Below are positions 33,654 through 41,764 of a stretch of 64,000 bases of DNA, piece after piece. Positions within the stretch are counted from its first letter, which is position 1. Every line of letters begins with the position of its first letter. The notes beneath the pieces are model-generated. The model saw only the letters and a list, made by a program, of their open reading frames with translations. It ran no database searches and was not told the origin of the DNA. Position numbers and translations under genes: made by a program. The stretch lies in contig NZ_JAAZQK010000003.1 of NCBI RefSeq assembly GCF_012275445.1, forward strand, positions 372,001-436,000, in the 5' to 3' direction. Source of the stretch: Rhizobacter sp. SG703 (GTDB lineage: Bacteria > Pseudomonadota > Gammaproteobacteria > Burkholderiales > Burkholderiaceae_C).

Positions 33654-35864
33654 TCAACGGCCCAGCTGCTGCCACAGGTAGCTGTACTCCAGCGCCTGCA
33701 GGTGCGCGCGCTGCTCGTTGTCGGCCGCGCCGCCGTGGCCGCCCTCGATGTTCTCGTAGTACAGCAGCTCGTGCCCCTGCGACAGCATCAGCGCCGCCAT
33801 CTTGCGCGCATGGGCCGGATGCACCCGGTCGTCGCGCGTCGACGTGGTGAACAGCACCTTCGGGTACTTCCCGCCCTTGCGAACATTTTGGTAGGGGCTG
33901 TACTTCGAGATGAAGGCCCATTCGGCCGGGTCGTCCGGGTTGCCGTATTCGGCCATCCAGGAGGCGCCGGCCAGCAGCGTGTGGAAGCGCCGCATGTCGA
34001 GCAGCGGCACCTGGCAGACCACCGCGTTGAACAGCTCCGGGCGCTGCGTGAAGGTGGCGCCCACCAGCAGGCCGCCGTTGCTGCCGCCCATGATGCCGAG
34101 GTGGCGCGGTGCGGTGATCTTCTGCGCGACCAGGTCTTCGGCGACCGCGATGAAGTCGTCGTAGCTGCGCTGCTTGTTCGCCTTGACGGCGCTCTGGTGC
34201 CAGGCCGGACCGAATTCGCCGCCGCCGCGGATGTTGGCCACCACCAGCACGCCGCCGCGCTGGTACCACGCGCGGCCGAAGCTGCCCGAGTACCACGGCT
34301 TCAGCGAGATCTCGAAGCCGCCGTAGCCGTACAGCAGCGTCGGGTTGCTGCCGTCGGCCTTGGCGCCCTGCGGCCACACGACGAAGTAGGGCACGCGCGT
34401 GCCGTCCTTCGAGGTCGCGAAGCGCTGCTCGGCCCGCATGCCCTTCGCATCGAACAGGCCGTTGCGCGCCTTCAGCAGTTCACGCTGGTCGTTCGCGGTG
34501 CTCGCGAGGTACAGCGAATCGGGCGTCAGGAAATCGGTGTAGGTCAGCAGGTAGCGCTCGGCCAGCGGGTCGTTCTTGATCAGCGGGTCGTGCAGGCTGC
34601 TGATGCCCAGCGCGCCGGGGAAGGGCGCGGCGATCTCGCGCCGCGTGAAGCCGTCGGCGCCCTTTTTCCACTGCTCCAGCTTGCCGGCAACGTTGTCGAG
34701 CACGTTCAGCAGCACGTGGTCGCGGGTGGTGGTGTAGCCCGCCAGCGAGCGCGTCGGCGTCGGCGTGAACAGTGCGCGCAGCTTGCGCTCGCCACGCAGG
34801 TACGCGGCGGCATCGCCGTACAGCAGCGCGCCGCTGGGGAACCGGTCGGCACCGGCCTGGAAGTCGCTGCGCAGGTGCAGCAGGATCGTGTCGCGCAGGA
34901 AGCTCACCGACGCGTCGTCCGGCACGTCGATCCTGACCAGCTTGTCGCCATTCAGCAGGAACTGGTGGCTGTTGTAGAAGTCGATCGCGCGGGCGAACAC
35001 GATGCGCTCGAAGCCCGGCGTGCGGTCGACGCTGACCGACACCGCGACGTCCTTGGATTCGCCTTCGAACACCGTGACCGCGTCGGCCAGCGGCGTGCCG
35101 CGCTTCCAGCGCTTGATGACGCGCGGGTAGCCCGAATCGGTCAGCGAGCCGGGGCCGAAATCGGTGCCGACGTAGATCGTGTCGCCGTCCAGCCAGTCGA
35201 CGTCGGACTTGGCTTCGGGCAGCGTGAAGCCGTCTTTCACGAACTGCTTCGTGACGGCGTCGAACTCGCGCACCACCTTCGCATCGGCGCCGCCGCGCGA
35301 CAGCGACACCAGGCAGCGGCGGTAGTCGGGCCCGAGCACCGCGGCGCCGCCCCAGACCCAGTTTTCCTTTTCGGTGGCGCCCAGCGCATCGAGGTCGATC
35401 ACCGTTTCCCAGGCCGGCTCGGCCTTGCGGTACTCGGCCAGCGTGGTGCGCCGCCACAGGCCGCGCTTGTGGTGCTCGTCCTGCCACAGGTTGTAGAGCC
35501 AGTCGCCGCGGCGCGAGACGGCCGGGATGCGGTCCTTCGCGTTCAGCACTTCGAGCAGCTGGCTGCGCGTCGGCGCGAACTCGGGCCGCGCGGTCAGCTC
35601 TTTCTGCGACGCTGCATTGCGCTCGCGCACCCAGGCGAGGGCGCGTTCGCCCTGCACGTCTTCGAGCCAGGCGAACGGGTCGGCGGGTGCGGCGGAGGCG
35701 GCTGCAGAAGCGGCGGAAGCGGCAGAAGCGGCAGAAGCGGCAGCGGAAGAAGCAGGGGTTTGCGACATGGCAGACGGGGCGCTCAGGGTCAGCAACGGGG
35801 TGGCGGCGGCGCCGAGGGTGCCGGCGAGCAGGCGGCGGCGGGTGGCGGAAACGTCGGACGTCAA
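33654..35864 (-). CDS. Prolyl oligopeptidase family serine peptidase, Tat signal, TTG start
   Basis: 736 residues. The TTG start lies 2 bases after the upstream stop and is the only in-frame start that keeps the twin-arginine signal (TRRRLLAGTLGAAATP); the first in-frame Met would remove it. An Ala/Ser low-complexity linker follows, encoded by a short tandem repeat. Then come the S9A beta-propeller (DPFAWLEDVQGERALAWVRE start) and the alpha/beta-hydrolase with nucleophile GGSNGG, Asp in TSTRDDRVHPAHA and His in EGGHGG. It cleaves short peptides after proline in the periplasm. It is in an operon with a small acetyltransferase and DUF924. Confidence 0.88.
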   Translation of the reverse strand: MTSDVSATRRRLLAGTLGAAATPLLTLSAPSAMSQTPASSAAASAASAASAASAAASAAPADPFAWLEDVQGERALAWVRERNAASQKELTARPEFAPTRSQLLEVLNAKDRIPAVSRRGDWLYNLWQDEHHKRGLWRRTTLAEYRKAEPAWETVIDLDALGATEKENWVWGGAAVLGPDYRRCLVSLSRGGADAKVVREFDAVTKQFVKDGFTLPEAKSDVDWLDGDTIYVGTDFGPGSLTDSGYPRVIKRWKRGTPLADAVTVFEGESKDVAVSVSVDRTPGFERIVFARAIDFYNSHQFLLNGDKLVRIDVPDDASVSFLRDTILLHLRSDFQAGADRFPSGALLYGDAAAYLRGERKLRALFTPTPTRSLAGYTTTRDHVLLNVLDNVAGKLEQWKKGADGFTRREIAAPFPGALGISSLHDPLIKNDPLAERYLLTYTDFLTPDSLYLASTANDQRELLKARNGLFDAKGMRAEQRFATSKDGTRVPYFVVWPQGAKADGSNPTLLYGYGGFEISLKPWYSGSFGRAWYQRGGVLVVANIRGGGEFGPAWHQSAVKANKQRSYDDFIAVAEDLVAQKITAPRHLGIMGGSNGGLLVGATFTQRPELFNAVVCQVPLLDMRRFHTLLAGASWMAEYGNPDDPAEWAFISKYSPYQNVRKGGKYPKVLFTTSTRDDRVHPAHARKMAALMLSQGHELLYYENIEGGHGGAADNEQRAHLQALEYSYLWQQLGR

Positions 35865-35866
35865 GC

Positions 35867-36148
35867 TCAGGCCCTCAGGAATGCGGTTTCGGGATGGCGC
35901 TCCATGTAGACGCGCACGTAGGAGCACAGCGGCTCGATCTTCAGGTTCTCGGTCATCGCGTGGTCGAAGGCAGCTTCGACCAGCTCGGCCGCGATGCCGC
36001 GGCCCTGCAGCGCGGGCGGCACTTCGGTGTGCGTCATCTGCATGACGCTGCCGGCCAGGCGGTAGTCGGCCACGCACAGGTGGCCCTCGACGGTGGCTTC
36101 GAAGCGCTGCTGCGCCAGGTTGTGGGTGACGAGCACGGGATGGCTCAT
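35867..36148 (-). CDS. Small GNAT-type N-acetyltransferase (YjdJ-like)
   Basis: 93 residues, about half the size of full GNAT enzymes, as usual for the acetyltransf_CG family. The acetyl-CoA loop reads PPALQGRGIAAELVEAAFDHA and the end has PLCSYVRVYMERHPE. Cytosolic. The acceptor is unknown. It is first in the operon with the prolyl oligopeptidase. Confidence 0.88.
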   Translation of the reverse strand: MSHPVLVTHNLAQQRFEATVEGHLCVADYRLAGSVMQMTHTEVPPALQGRGIAAELVEAAFDHAMTENLKIEPLCSYVRVYMERHPETAFLRA

Positions 36149-36261
36149 GGCCTGTTCTCCATCGACGGCTGAAAGATCAACCGGAGTCTGCCAGCACCGC
36201 CGCCATTTTTTTCAAGGGATTTCGTGCAGCGTGGGGCTTCTCGTGCATCAGGCCTCGCGCA

Positions 36262-36819
36262 TCAGGCCTCGGGCGTGAGCCGCTGCGGCGTGACCTCGAT
36301 GCTGCGCGTGCCGTCGCCGACCCAGACCGTGCCGTCCTGCACCGTCACCTGCAGCTGCATCGTGCGTTGCGCCAGCGCGGCCAGCGCCTGGCTCTGCTCG
36401 GCCGGCACCTGCCACACGGCCAGGTTGCGCGCGCGGGTGATCCTGGTCGCGATGCCGGCCCACCAGATCGGCGTGCTGTGGCTGAAGCTGTACACCACCA
36501 CCCGCTCGGCGCGCGGGCTCGCCTTCATCAGCCGCTTGTCGTCGGGCTGGCCGACCTCGATCCACTGCATGATCTGGCCGGTCAGGTCCTTCTGCCACAG
36601 GTCGGGCTCGTCGGTGTCCCACAGGCTCTTCGCGAACTCGAGCGCGCCGTTGTCGTTGTCGGCCGGCACGTTCAGCGCGAAGGCGAGCAGCCGCATCATC
36701 ATCCGCTCGTCGGTCTCCGACGGATGGCGCGCGATCGTCACGCCGTGGTCGCCATAGACATGGCGGTCCATGTCGGCCAGTTGCAGCGTGGCCTTGTAGA
36801 TGGTGGCTTTCAATGCCAT
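36262..36819 (-). CDS. yaeQ: YaeQ family protein
   Basis: 185 residues. Family marks are MALKATIYKATLQLADMDR, HPSETDERMMMRLLAFAL, LWDTDEPDLWQKDLTG and the strand VYSFSHSTPIWW. The fold is PD-(D/E)XK-nuclease-like by family knowledge; function is unresolved (E. coli YaeQ was linked to RfaH-independent haemolysin suppression, a weak clue). It is separated from the upstream binding protein by a terminator, so it is transcribed on its own. Confidence 0.93.
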   Translation of the reverse strand: MALKATIYKATLQLADMDRHVYGDHGVTIARHPSETDERMMMRLLAFALNVPADNDNGALEFAKSLWDTDEPDLWQKDLTGQIMQWIEVGQPDDKRLMKASPRAERVVVYSFSHSTPIWWAGIATRITRARNLAVWQVPAEQSQALAALAQRTMQLQVTVQDGTVWVGDGTRSIEVTPQRLTPEA

Positions 36820-36836
36820 GGCGAGAAGTCGTCCGG

Positions 36837-36876
36837 AAAAGCCGAAGGGGCCTGGATTAGACCAGACCCCTTCGGC
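36837..36876 (-). terminator. Rho-independent terminator of the LivJ-type gene
   Basis: On the minus strand: stem GCCGAAGGGG / CCCCTTCGGC with a 16-base loop (itself partly paired, CTGG/CCAG), followed by TTTTCC, 18 bases after the stop codon. Confidence 0.85.
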
Positions 36877-36894
36877 GTGGAAGCGGGACGCGGC

Positions 36895-38046
36895 TTACCA
36901 GCGGTCCGAGCGCATCAGCGGTTCCCACTGGCCGTCGCGGCGGCGGTACACCGTGATCGCGCCATAGGCCTGCTCGCCATCGGCGGTGAAGCGCATCGAG
37001 CTCGTCACCGGCGACACCGGGTCGATCGAGTGCAGCTTTTCGCGCAGCTTGATCGGGTCGACGCTGTCCGAACGGCGCATCGCATCGGCGATCACGTACA
37101 TCGCGTCATAGGCGTAGTGCGCGCCCCACACCGGATCGGCCTTGAAGACGGTCTGGAACTTCTTCAGGAAGGCCGGGCCGGCGGCGAACTCGCGCGGCTC
37201 CAGCGCGCTGGAGGTGACGTACAGCGTCGTGACGTCGTTCGGCGCCTTCGCCAGCTTCTCGGTCTTCGACGAGTTGGTCGACAGCACCGGCACGCCCGAC
37301 AGGCCGGCCGCCTTCATCTGTTCGAACAGCGGCAGCAGCTGGTTGTCGCGCAGCACGGCCACCAGCACGTCGGGCGGCGTCGCCTTCAGCTTGGCGACGA
37401 AGGCGGCGAAGTCGGTGGTCTTGTTGTTGACCGATTCGTTCAGCGTGACCTTCTTCTTCAGCTTGCCGAGGGCCTCGCTGACGTCCTTGCTCATCGGGCG
37501 GCCGAACGCAGTGTCTTCGAAGACGATCGCGACGTTGTTCGCGTTCAGGCTCTCGGCGATGTAGCCGCCGATCGCGCGCGCCTGCAGGCCGTCATTGGCA
37601 ACCAGGCGGAAGGTGTTGCCGTCGCCCAGCTTGGCCAGATCGACGGCCGACGAGGTGTACAGCTGCGGGATGTTGGCGCCCTTGTAGATCGGGATCGTCA
37701 CTTCGGAGATGTCCGAGCTCAGGTGGCCGATCACCGCGGTGACCTTCTGGTCGACCAGTTCCTGCGCAACCTTCTTGGCCGTTTCCTTGTCGGCCTTGTC
37801 GTCGACGGCGACGACCTCGATCTTCACGACCTTGCCGGCCACCTTGAAGCCCGACGCATTCAATTCGTCGGCAGCCATCTTGACGCCATTCAGCAGGTCC
37901 TGGCCCCGCGCGGCCGACGGGCCGGACAAGGGCTGCGCCACACCGATCTTGATGGTGGGCGGAATGCTGGGTCCGCAGGCCGCCAGCAGGGCGAGGGAGG
38001 CGGCAGCCACGACCGATGACAGCCGGGCGGGACGGAAAATGCGCAT
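36895..38046 (-). CDS. Branched-chain amino-acid-type ABC transporter substrate-binding lipoprotein
   Basis: 383 residues of the LivJ/LivK Peripla_BP_6 family. The lipobox LLAACG implies attachment to the membrane. The binding fold shows IKIGVAQPLSGPSAARGQDLLNG, VIGHLSSDISEVTIPIYK, FRLVANDGLQARAIGGYI and VAIVFEDTAFG. It probably captures a branched-chain amino acid, amide or aromatic acid. No permease or ATPase genes are adjacent, so it is an orphan that must use a transporter encoded elsewhere. Confidence 0.93.
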   Translation of the reverse strand: MRIFRPARLSSVVAAASLALLAACGPSIPPTIKIGVAQPLSGPSAARGQDLLNGVKMAADELNASGFKVAGKVVKIEVVAVDDKADKETAKKVAQELVDQKVTAVIGHLSSDISEVTIPIYKGANIPQLYTSSAVDLAKLGDGNTFRLVANDGLQARAIGGYIAESLNANNVAIVFEDTAFGRPMSKDVSEALGKLKKKVTLNESVNNKTTDFAAFVAKLKATPPDVLVAVLRDNQLLPLFEQMKAAGLSGVPVLSTNSSKTEKLAKAPNDVTTLYVTSSALEPREFAAGPAFLKKFQTVFKADPVWGAHYAYDAMYVIADAMRRSDSVDPIKLREKLHSIDPVSPVTSSMRFTADGEQAYGAITVYRRRDGQWEPLMRSDRW

Positions 38047-38224
38047 GCGGGGTTCTCCAGAGTTTGAGCGAACGTCATCGAACGGTGCGATGACGTAGAC
38101 GAAGCAGTGACAAGTTGTCTCAGTAGAAATGTATCTGCATCAATGCCCAACGCAAGGCAGGCACTCACTGCCAAACGCGGCAGGGGTGACAATTCGCACA
38201 TCGCCGCCCATTCAAATTCCCGAA

Positions 38225-38503
38225 ATGACACAGAAGAAGTTCGACCTGGCCAAGAACCTGGCCTTGAAGATCAACAACCAGATGAAGGCGGGCGGGGTGC
38301 CCGGGCGCTTCGGCCAGGAGGCGACAGCGCCGGTCGACAAGCGCGAGCAGCGTCGCCGCGATGCCGCCGCCGGGCTGGTGCCGTTCGCCTGCAAGCTTCC
38401 GTCCGAGCTGGCGCAGCAGCTCAACGAGCGGGCGGTGGCACACGAGGGCGGCATGACCGGGCTGCTGGTCGAGCTGCTCGGCAAGGCGCTCAAGAAAAAA
38501 TAG
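38225..38503 (+). CDS. Small basic conserved hypothetical protein
   Basis: 92 residues; ATG giving MTQKKFDLAKNLALKI was chosen because the upstream extension is not protein-like. It is rich in Lys and Arg. The C-terminal half (LVPFACKLPSELAQQLNERA...GLLVELLGKALKKK) has a strand-helix-helix pattern reminiscent of ribbon-helix-helix DNA-binding proteins, so it could be a small regulator; this is inference. It stands alone between the divergent LivJ-type gene and the next lipoprotein gene. Confidence 0.75.
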   Translation: MTQKKFDLAKNLALKINNQMKAGGVPGRFGQEATAPVDKREQRRRDAAAGLVPFACKLPSELAQQLNERAVAHEGGMTGLLVELLGKALKKK

Positions 38504-38574
38504 ATCGCCCGCCTTGCAATAGGGACGGCCCTCCGGGCGTACACAGGGGATCCTCACACCCACGGAGACCCCCG

Positions 38575-38967
38575 ATGAAGACCCAGACCATCGTTCCGCT
38601 GCTCGGCGCGCTCGTGCTCGCTGCCTGCTCGTCGATGTCGTCGATGATGGGCGCCCCGGCGCCTGCGAAAAGCACCGACGGCATGCTGGTCGGCGCCGCC
38701 AACGGCATGACGCTCTACACCTTCGACCGCGACACTGCCGGTGCCGGCAAGAGCGTCTGCAACGGCCCCTGCGCGACCAACTGGCCGCCGCTGATGGCCG
38801 ACGATGCCGCGAAGACCAGCGGCGACTGGAGCGTCGTGACCCGCGACGACGGCAAGAAGCAGTGGGCCTTCAAGGGCAAGCCGCTGTACTTCTGGGCCAA
38901 GGACGCGAAGCCGGGCGACAAGACCGGCGACGGCTTCAACGGCGTCTGGCACACCGTGAGCCCTTGA
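38575..38967 (+). CDS. Lipoprotein with secreted repeat of unknown function (PF03640 type)
   Basis: 130 residues. Lipoprotein signal ends LVLAACSSM. The domain repeats the pattern G-M-TLYTFDRD...C-x-G-PCATNWPPL and ...WAFKGKPLYFWAKDAKPGDKTGDGFNGVWH, which is diagnostic of this family. Two cysteines (SVCNGPC) may form a disulfide. Function is unknown; homologues are periplasmic or cell-surface. Confidence 0.92.
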   Translation: MKTQTIVPLLGALVLAACSSMSSMMGAPAPAKSTDGMLVGAANGMTLYTFDRDTAGAGKSVCNGPCATNWPPLMADDAAKTSGDWSVVTRDDGKKQWAFKGKPLYFWAKDAKPGDKTGDGFNGVWHTVSP

Positions 38968-39097
38968 GCCCCCACGTCGCTTCGCTCCTGCCCCCCGAGG
39001 GGGCGCCTCCCGAGAGGCCCGGCAAAGCCGGTTCCTCCGGGAATTGCTTGATGGGCACCGCGCGGCGCGCGTGCGTGCGCCGCGTGTCGACCGTGCT

Positions 39098-39922
39098 TCA
39101 GGCGTAGACCGTGACCACCTGGTAGCCGAGCGCCGCCAGGTCGCCGGTCGGCGACCACAGCTTCGACACCTGGTTCACATACCCGCCGGCCGCGGCGATC
39201 GCGTCGGTGTCGATGCGCCACCAGCCCTCGGCTTGCAGTTCGTGTGCGACCGGTCGCAGCTCCAGCTCCCACGACACCGAACTGGCCGGCGTCGGCCGCT
39301 TGAAGCGGCTGAGCGCCGGCGTCGGCGGCGCATCGGCCAGCAGCACGGTCAGCAGCTCCAGCGGCAGCGGCTGCGGCTCGCCTTTCGGACGCAGGTGGAT
39401 GCGGCTGTGCCAGCTCTCGGTGCCGGTGAACGGCAGCCCGCCGTCGGACCAGCGCATGTCCAGGTGCTGCATGAAATTCGGTGCGACGCCGGGGATGAAC
39501 GGCAGTGCCGGCGTGTCGTCCGGCCCGCGCTCGATCGACGGCATCGCAGGCGCCAGGCCCGGCAGCGTGGTCTCGCGCTCGCTGCCGAACACGCCGAGCA
39601 GCAAGGCTGCGGTCTCGCCGGCCTGCAGCACGTGGGCCTGGACCTGCCGCACGTTCTTGCCTTCGCGCAGCACCCGCACGGCCACCTGCACCGGGCCCTG
39701 CGCGACCGGGCCGATGAAGCTGGTCTGCAGCGCGCGCAGCTGCACGCCGGCCGGCCAGCCCGCGCCGGCCACATCGCGCATCGCCTGCACGGCCAGCGTC
39801 GAGATCAGGCCGCCGAACGAGGTGCGGCCCTGCAGCCAGTCTTCGCTGACCTCGAAGTGCACCGCATCGCCGTCGCGCGTGCGCGCCGCGAGCAGTCGGG
39901 TCAGGGGAACGAAGTCGGCCAT
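39098..39922 (-). CDS. Acyl-CoA thioesterase family protein (double hotdog, TesB-like)
   Basis: 274 residues with two hotdog domains. The N-terminal one carries DWLQGRTSFGGLISTLAVQA, LQTSFIGPVAQGPVQVAVRVLREGKN and VRQVQAHVLQAG; the C-terminal one has WELELRPVAHELQAEGWWRIDTDA and GYVNQVSKLWSPTGDLAALG. Such enzymes hydrolyse acyl-CoAs to free acid and CoA in the cytosol. Acyl preference is not readable. The Gfo/Idh/MocA gene lies 35 bases upstream in the same orientation. Confidence 0.85.
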   Translation of the reverse strand: MADFVPLTRLLAARTRDGDAVHFEVSEDWLQGRTSFGGLISTLAVQAMRDVAGAGWPAGVQLRALQTSFIGPVAQGPVQVAVRVLREGKNVRQVQAHVLQAGETAALLLGVFGSERETTLPGLAPAMPSIERGPDDTPALPFIPGVAPNFMQHLDMRWSDGGLPFTGTESWHSRIHLRPKGEPQPLPLELLTVLLADAPPTPALSRFKRPTPASSVSWELELRPVAHELQAEGWWRIDTDAIAAAGGYVNQVSKLWSPTGDLAALGYQVVTVYA

Positions 39923-39957
39923 GGTGGTTCTCGAAGGTCGGAGGGCAGGGGCAAGGG

Positions 39958-41061
39958 TCAATGATTGGAGGCGGCCGGGGTGCTGTCTGCCGCGCAGGCG
40001 ACAGCCGGCAGTTCGCGCCGCTCGGCATCGCTGCGGCGGCCGAGTTCGATCAGCGCCATCACGTCGATGGCCTGTGCGGCCGGCACCGGGTTCGCTGCGC
40101 CGGCAACGATCGCATCGCGCACGCCGGCGTAGTAGGCCGGGTAGTCGCCGTGCCGCAGCGCGACCGGGCGCGACTGCAGCGTCTCGCCGTCGAGGCCGAG
40201 GGTGCTCAGCGTCGCGGCCTGCGTGTCGAGGCCCCAGTCGGTACCGGCGAGGGGCCGATGACCGGCCTTCAGCGCGTCCTCCTGTGCATCGAGCCCCCAT
40301 TTGACGAAGCTGCCGCGCGTGCCGTGCACCGCGAAGCGCGGGCCGGGCAGCGCGGTCAGCGCGCTGGCGCGCAGCGTCACAGCCAGCCCGCCCGGGTAGG
40401 CGAGGCGGGAGTCGAAGGCGTCGTCGTTGACGGCGCCGTCGCGCTGCCGCGCCAGGTCGACCCGCAACGATTGCGGCCAGCCGAACAGCTGCAGCGCCTG
40501 GTCGAGCAGGTGCGGGCCGAGGTCGAACCACAGCCCGCCGCCGACCGGCGACTGCTCGCGCCAGCGCTGCCGCACCAGCGGGCGGAAGCGGTCGAAGCGC
40601 GATTCGAGCTCGACGACGCGCCCCAGTTCGCCGCCCGCCAGCAGGGCGCGCAGCGTCAGGAAATCGCCGTCCCAGCGCCGGTTGTGGAACACCGACAGCA
40701 CGTGCCGGCGCTCGCGCGCCACGGCCTGCAGCTGCTGCGCCTGGGCCAGCGTCACGGTGAACGGCTTGTCGACGACCACGTGCTTGCCCGCCTGCAGCGC
40801 CGCGAGCGCGAGCGGGTGGTGGCTGTCGTTCGGGCTCGCGATGACGACCAGGTCGATGTCGTCGCGCGCGCACAGCCGCACGGGATCGGCCTCGACCGGC
40901 AGCCCCGGCCAGTCGCGCGCGACCTTGGCCGCGTCGCTGCTCGCGAAGCCGGCCAGCCGCAGCCCGGGGACGCTCGCGATCAGCGGCGCATGGAAAGTCT
41001 GGCCGGCGTAGCCGTAGCCGACCAGGCCGACACGCACGGCCGCGGTGGAAGAGAGGGGCAT
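39958..41061 (-). CDS. Gfo/Idh/MocA family NAD(P)-dependent oxidoreductase
   Basis: 367 residues. The N-terminal Rossmann fold has VGLVGYGYAGQTFHAPLI; the substrate site includes VDKPFTVTLAQAQQL (the EKP-type Lys as DKP) and the His region GGGLWFDLGPHLLDQALQLFG. It resembles the YdgJ/scyllo-inositol-dehydrogenase-like branch, which oxidises or reduces sugars and cyclitols. The substrate is unknown. It is in tandem with the thioesterase and divergent from the next gene. Confidence 0.92.
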   Translation of the reverse strand: MPLSSTAAVRVGLVGYGYAGQTFHAPLIASVPGLRLAGFASSDAAKVARDWPGLPVEADPVRLCARDDIDLVVIASPNDSHHPLALAALQAGKHVVVDKPFTVTLAQAQQLQAVARERRHVLSVFHNRRWDGDFLTLRALLAGGELGRVVELESRFDRFRPLVRQRWREQSPVGGGLWFDLGPHLLDQALQLFGWPQSLRVDLARQRDGAVNDDAFDSRLAYPGGLAVTLRASALTALPGPRFAVHGTRGSFVKWGLDAQEDALKAGHRPLAGTDWGLDTQAATLSTLGLDGETLQSRPVALRHGDYPAYYAGVRDAIVAGAANPVPAAQAIDVMALIELGRRSDAERRELPAVACAADSTPAASNH

Positions 41062-41170
41062 GCAGGCGGTGTCCAGCAGAATGTCCGAGGAGGGTGGCGG
41101 GACACTGTAACGGAGGCGGGTGCGCGGCAATGGCATGATGCGCGCCGCACTTTCTGAAGGATGCCCCGGA

Positions 41171-41668
41171 ATGAGTTTCGCTCCCCGCCTCGCTGCCGCC
41201 CCCTGGGTGCTTGCTGCCTGCATCGCCGGCCTGGCCACGATGCCCGCCCTCGCGGCCGACAAGCCGAAGAAGGAGTCGACGCTCGGCAAGGCCAAGGCCG
41301 GCGCGCCCTTCCTGACCAAGGAACAGCTGCGCGCCTGCATGGCGCAGAACGACCGCATGAAGGCGCAGCTGGCCGAGACGCTGCCGCTGCAGGGCGCGCT
41401 GAAGAAGGACGGCGACGACCTGGCGGCCGCCGGCGACACGCTGAAGGCCGATCGCGAGAAGATCGACACCGCCGACGCCGCCGCGGTGCAGGCCTTCAAC
41501 GAACGCCTGGCCGAGCGCGACAAGGCGGTCGAGGCCTACCGGGCCCGCAGTGCCGCGTACAACACCAAGGTCGAGGCGTTGCAGGCCGACCGGGCCTCGT
41601 ATGCGACGAACTGCGACGGCCACCGCTATTTCGAGGATGAGGAATTGCAGATCAAGGCCGGCAAGTAA
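41171..41668 (+). CDS. Periplasmic coiled-coil hypothetical protein
   Basis: 165 residues. A signal peptide ends at about residue 29 (TMPALAAD). The mature part is Ala/Lys/Asp-rich and predicted mostly helical, with heptad-like stretches (DTLKADREKIDTADAAAVQAF..NERLAERDKAVEAYRARS). The single cysteine pair candidates are RACMAQN and TNCDGHRYF. No family is recognised. It lies 96 bases before the M3 peptidase in the same direction and might share its promoter. Confidence 0.75.
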   Translation: MSFAPRLAAAPWVLAACIAGLATMPALAADKPKKESTLGKAKAGAPFLTKEQLRACMAQNDRMKAQLAETLPLQGALKKDGDDLAAAGDTLKADREKIDTADAAAVQAFNERLAERDKAVEAYRARSAAYNTKVEALQADRASYATNCDGHRYFEDEELQIKAGK

Positions 41669-41764
41669 GGCGGCAAACCGCGCGGGCAAAAAGCGCCGGC
41701 AAAAAACAGCGCCGGCACGGCCTCCTAGAATCGACCGCTTCTTCCCTGACCGAGAGAAGCCGTC

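Noticed and set aside
36224-36270. Short direct repeat CATCAGGCCTCG after yaeQ
   Set aside because: Only two 12-base copies a few bases apart; too short and isolated to interpret.
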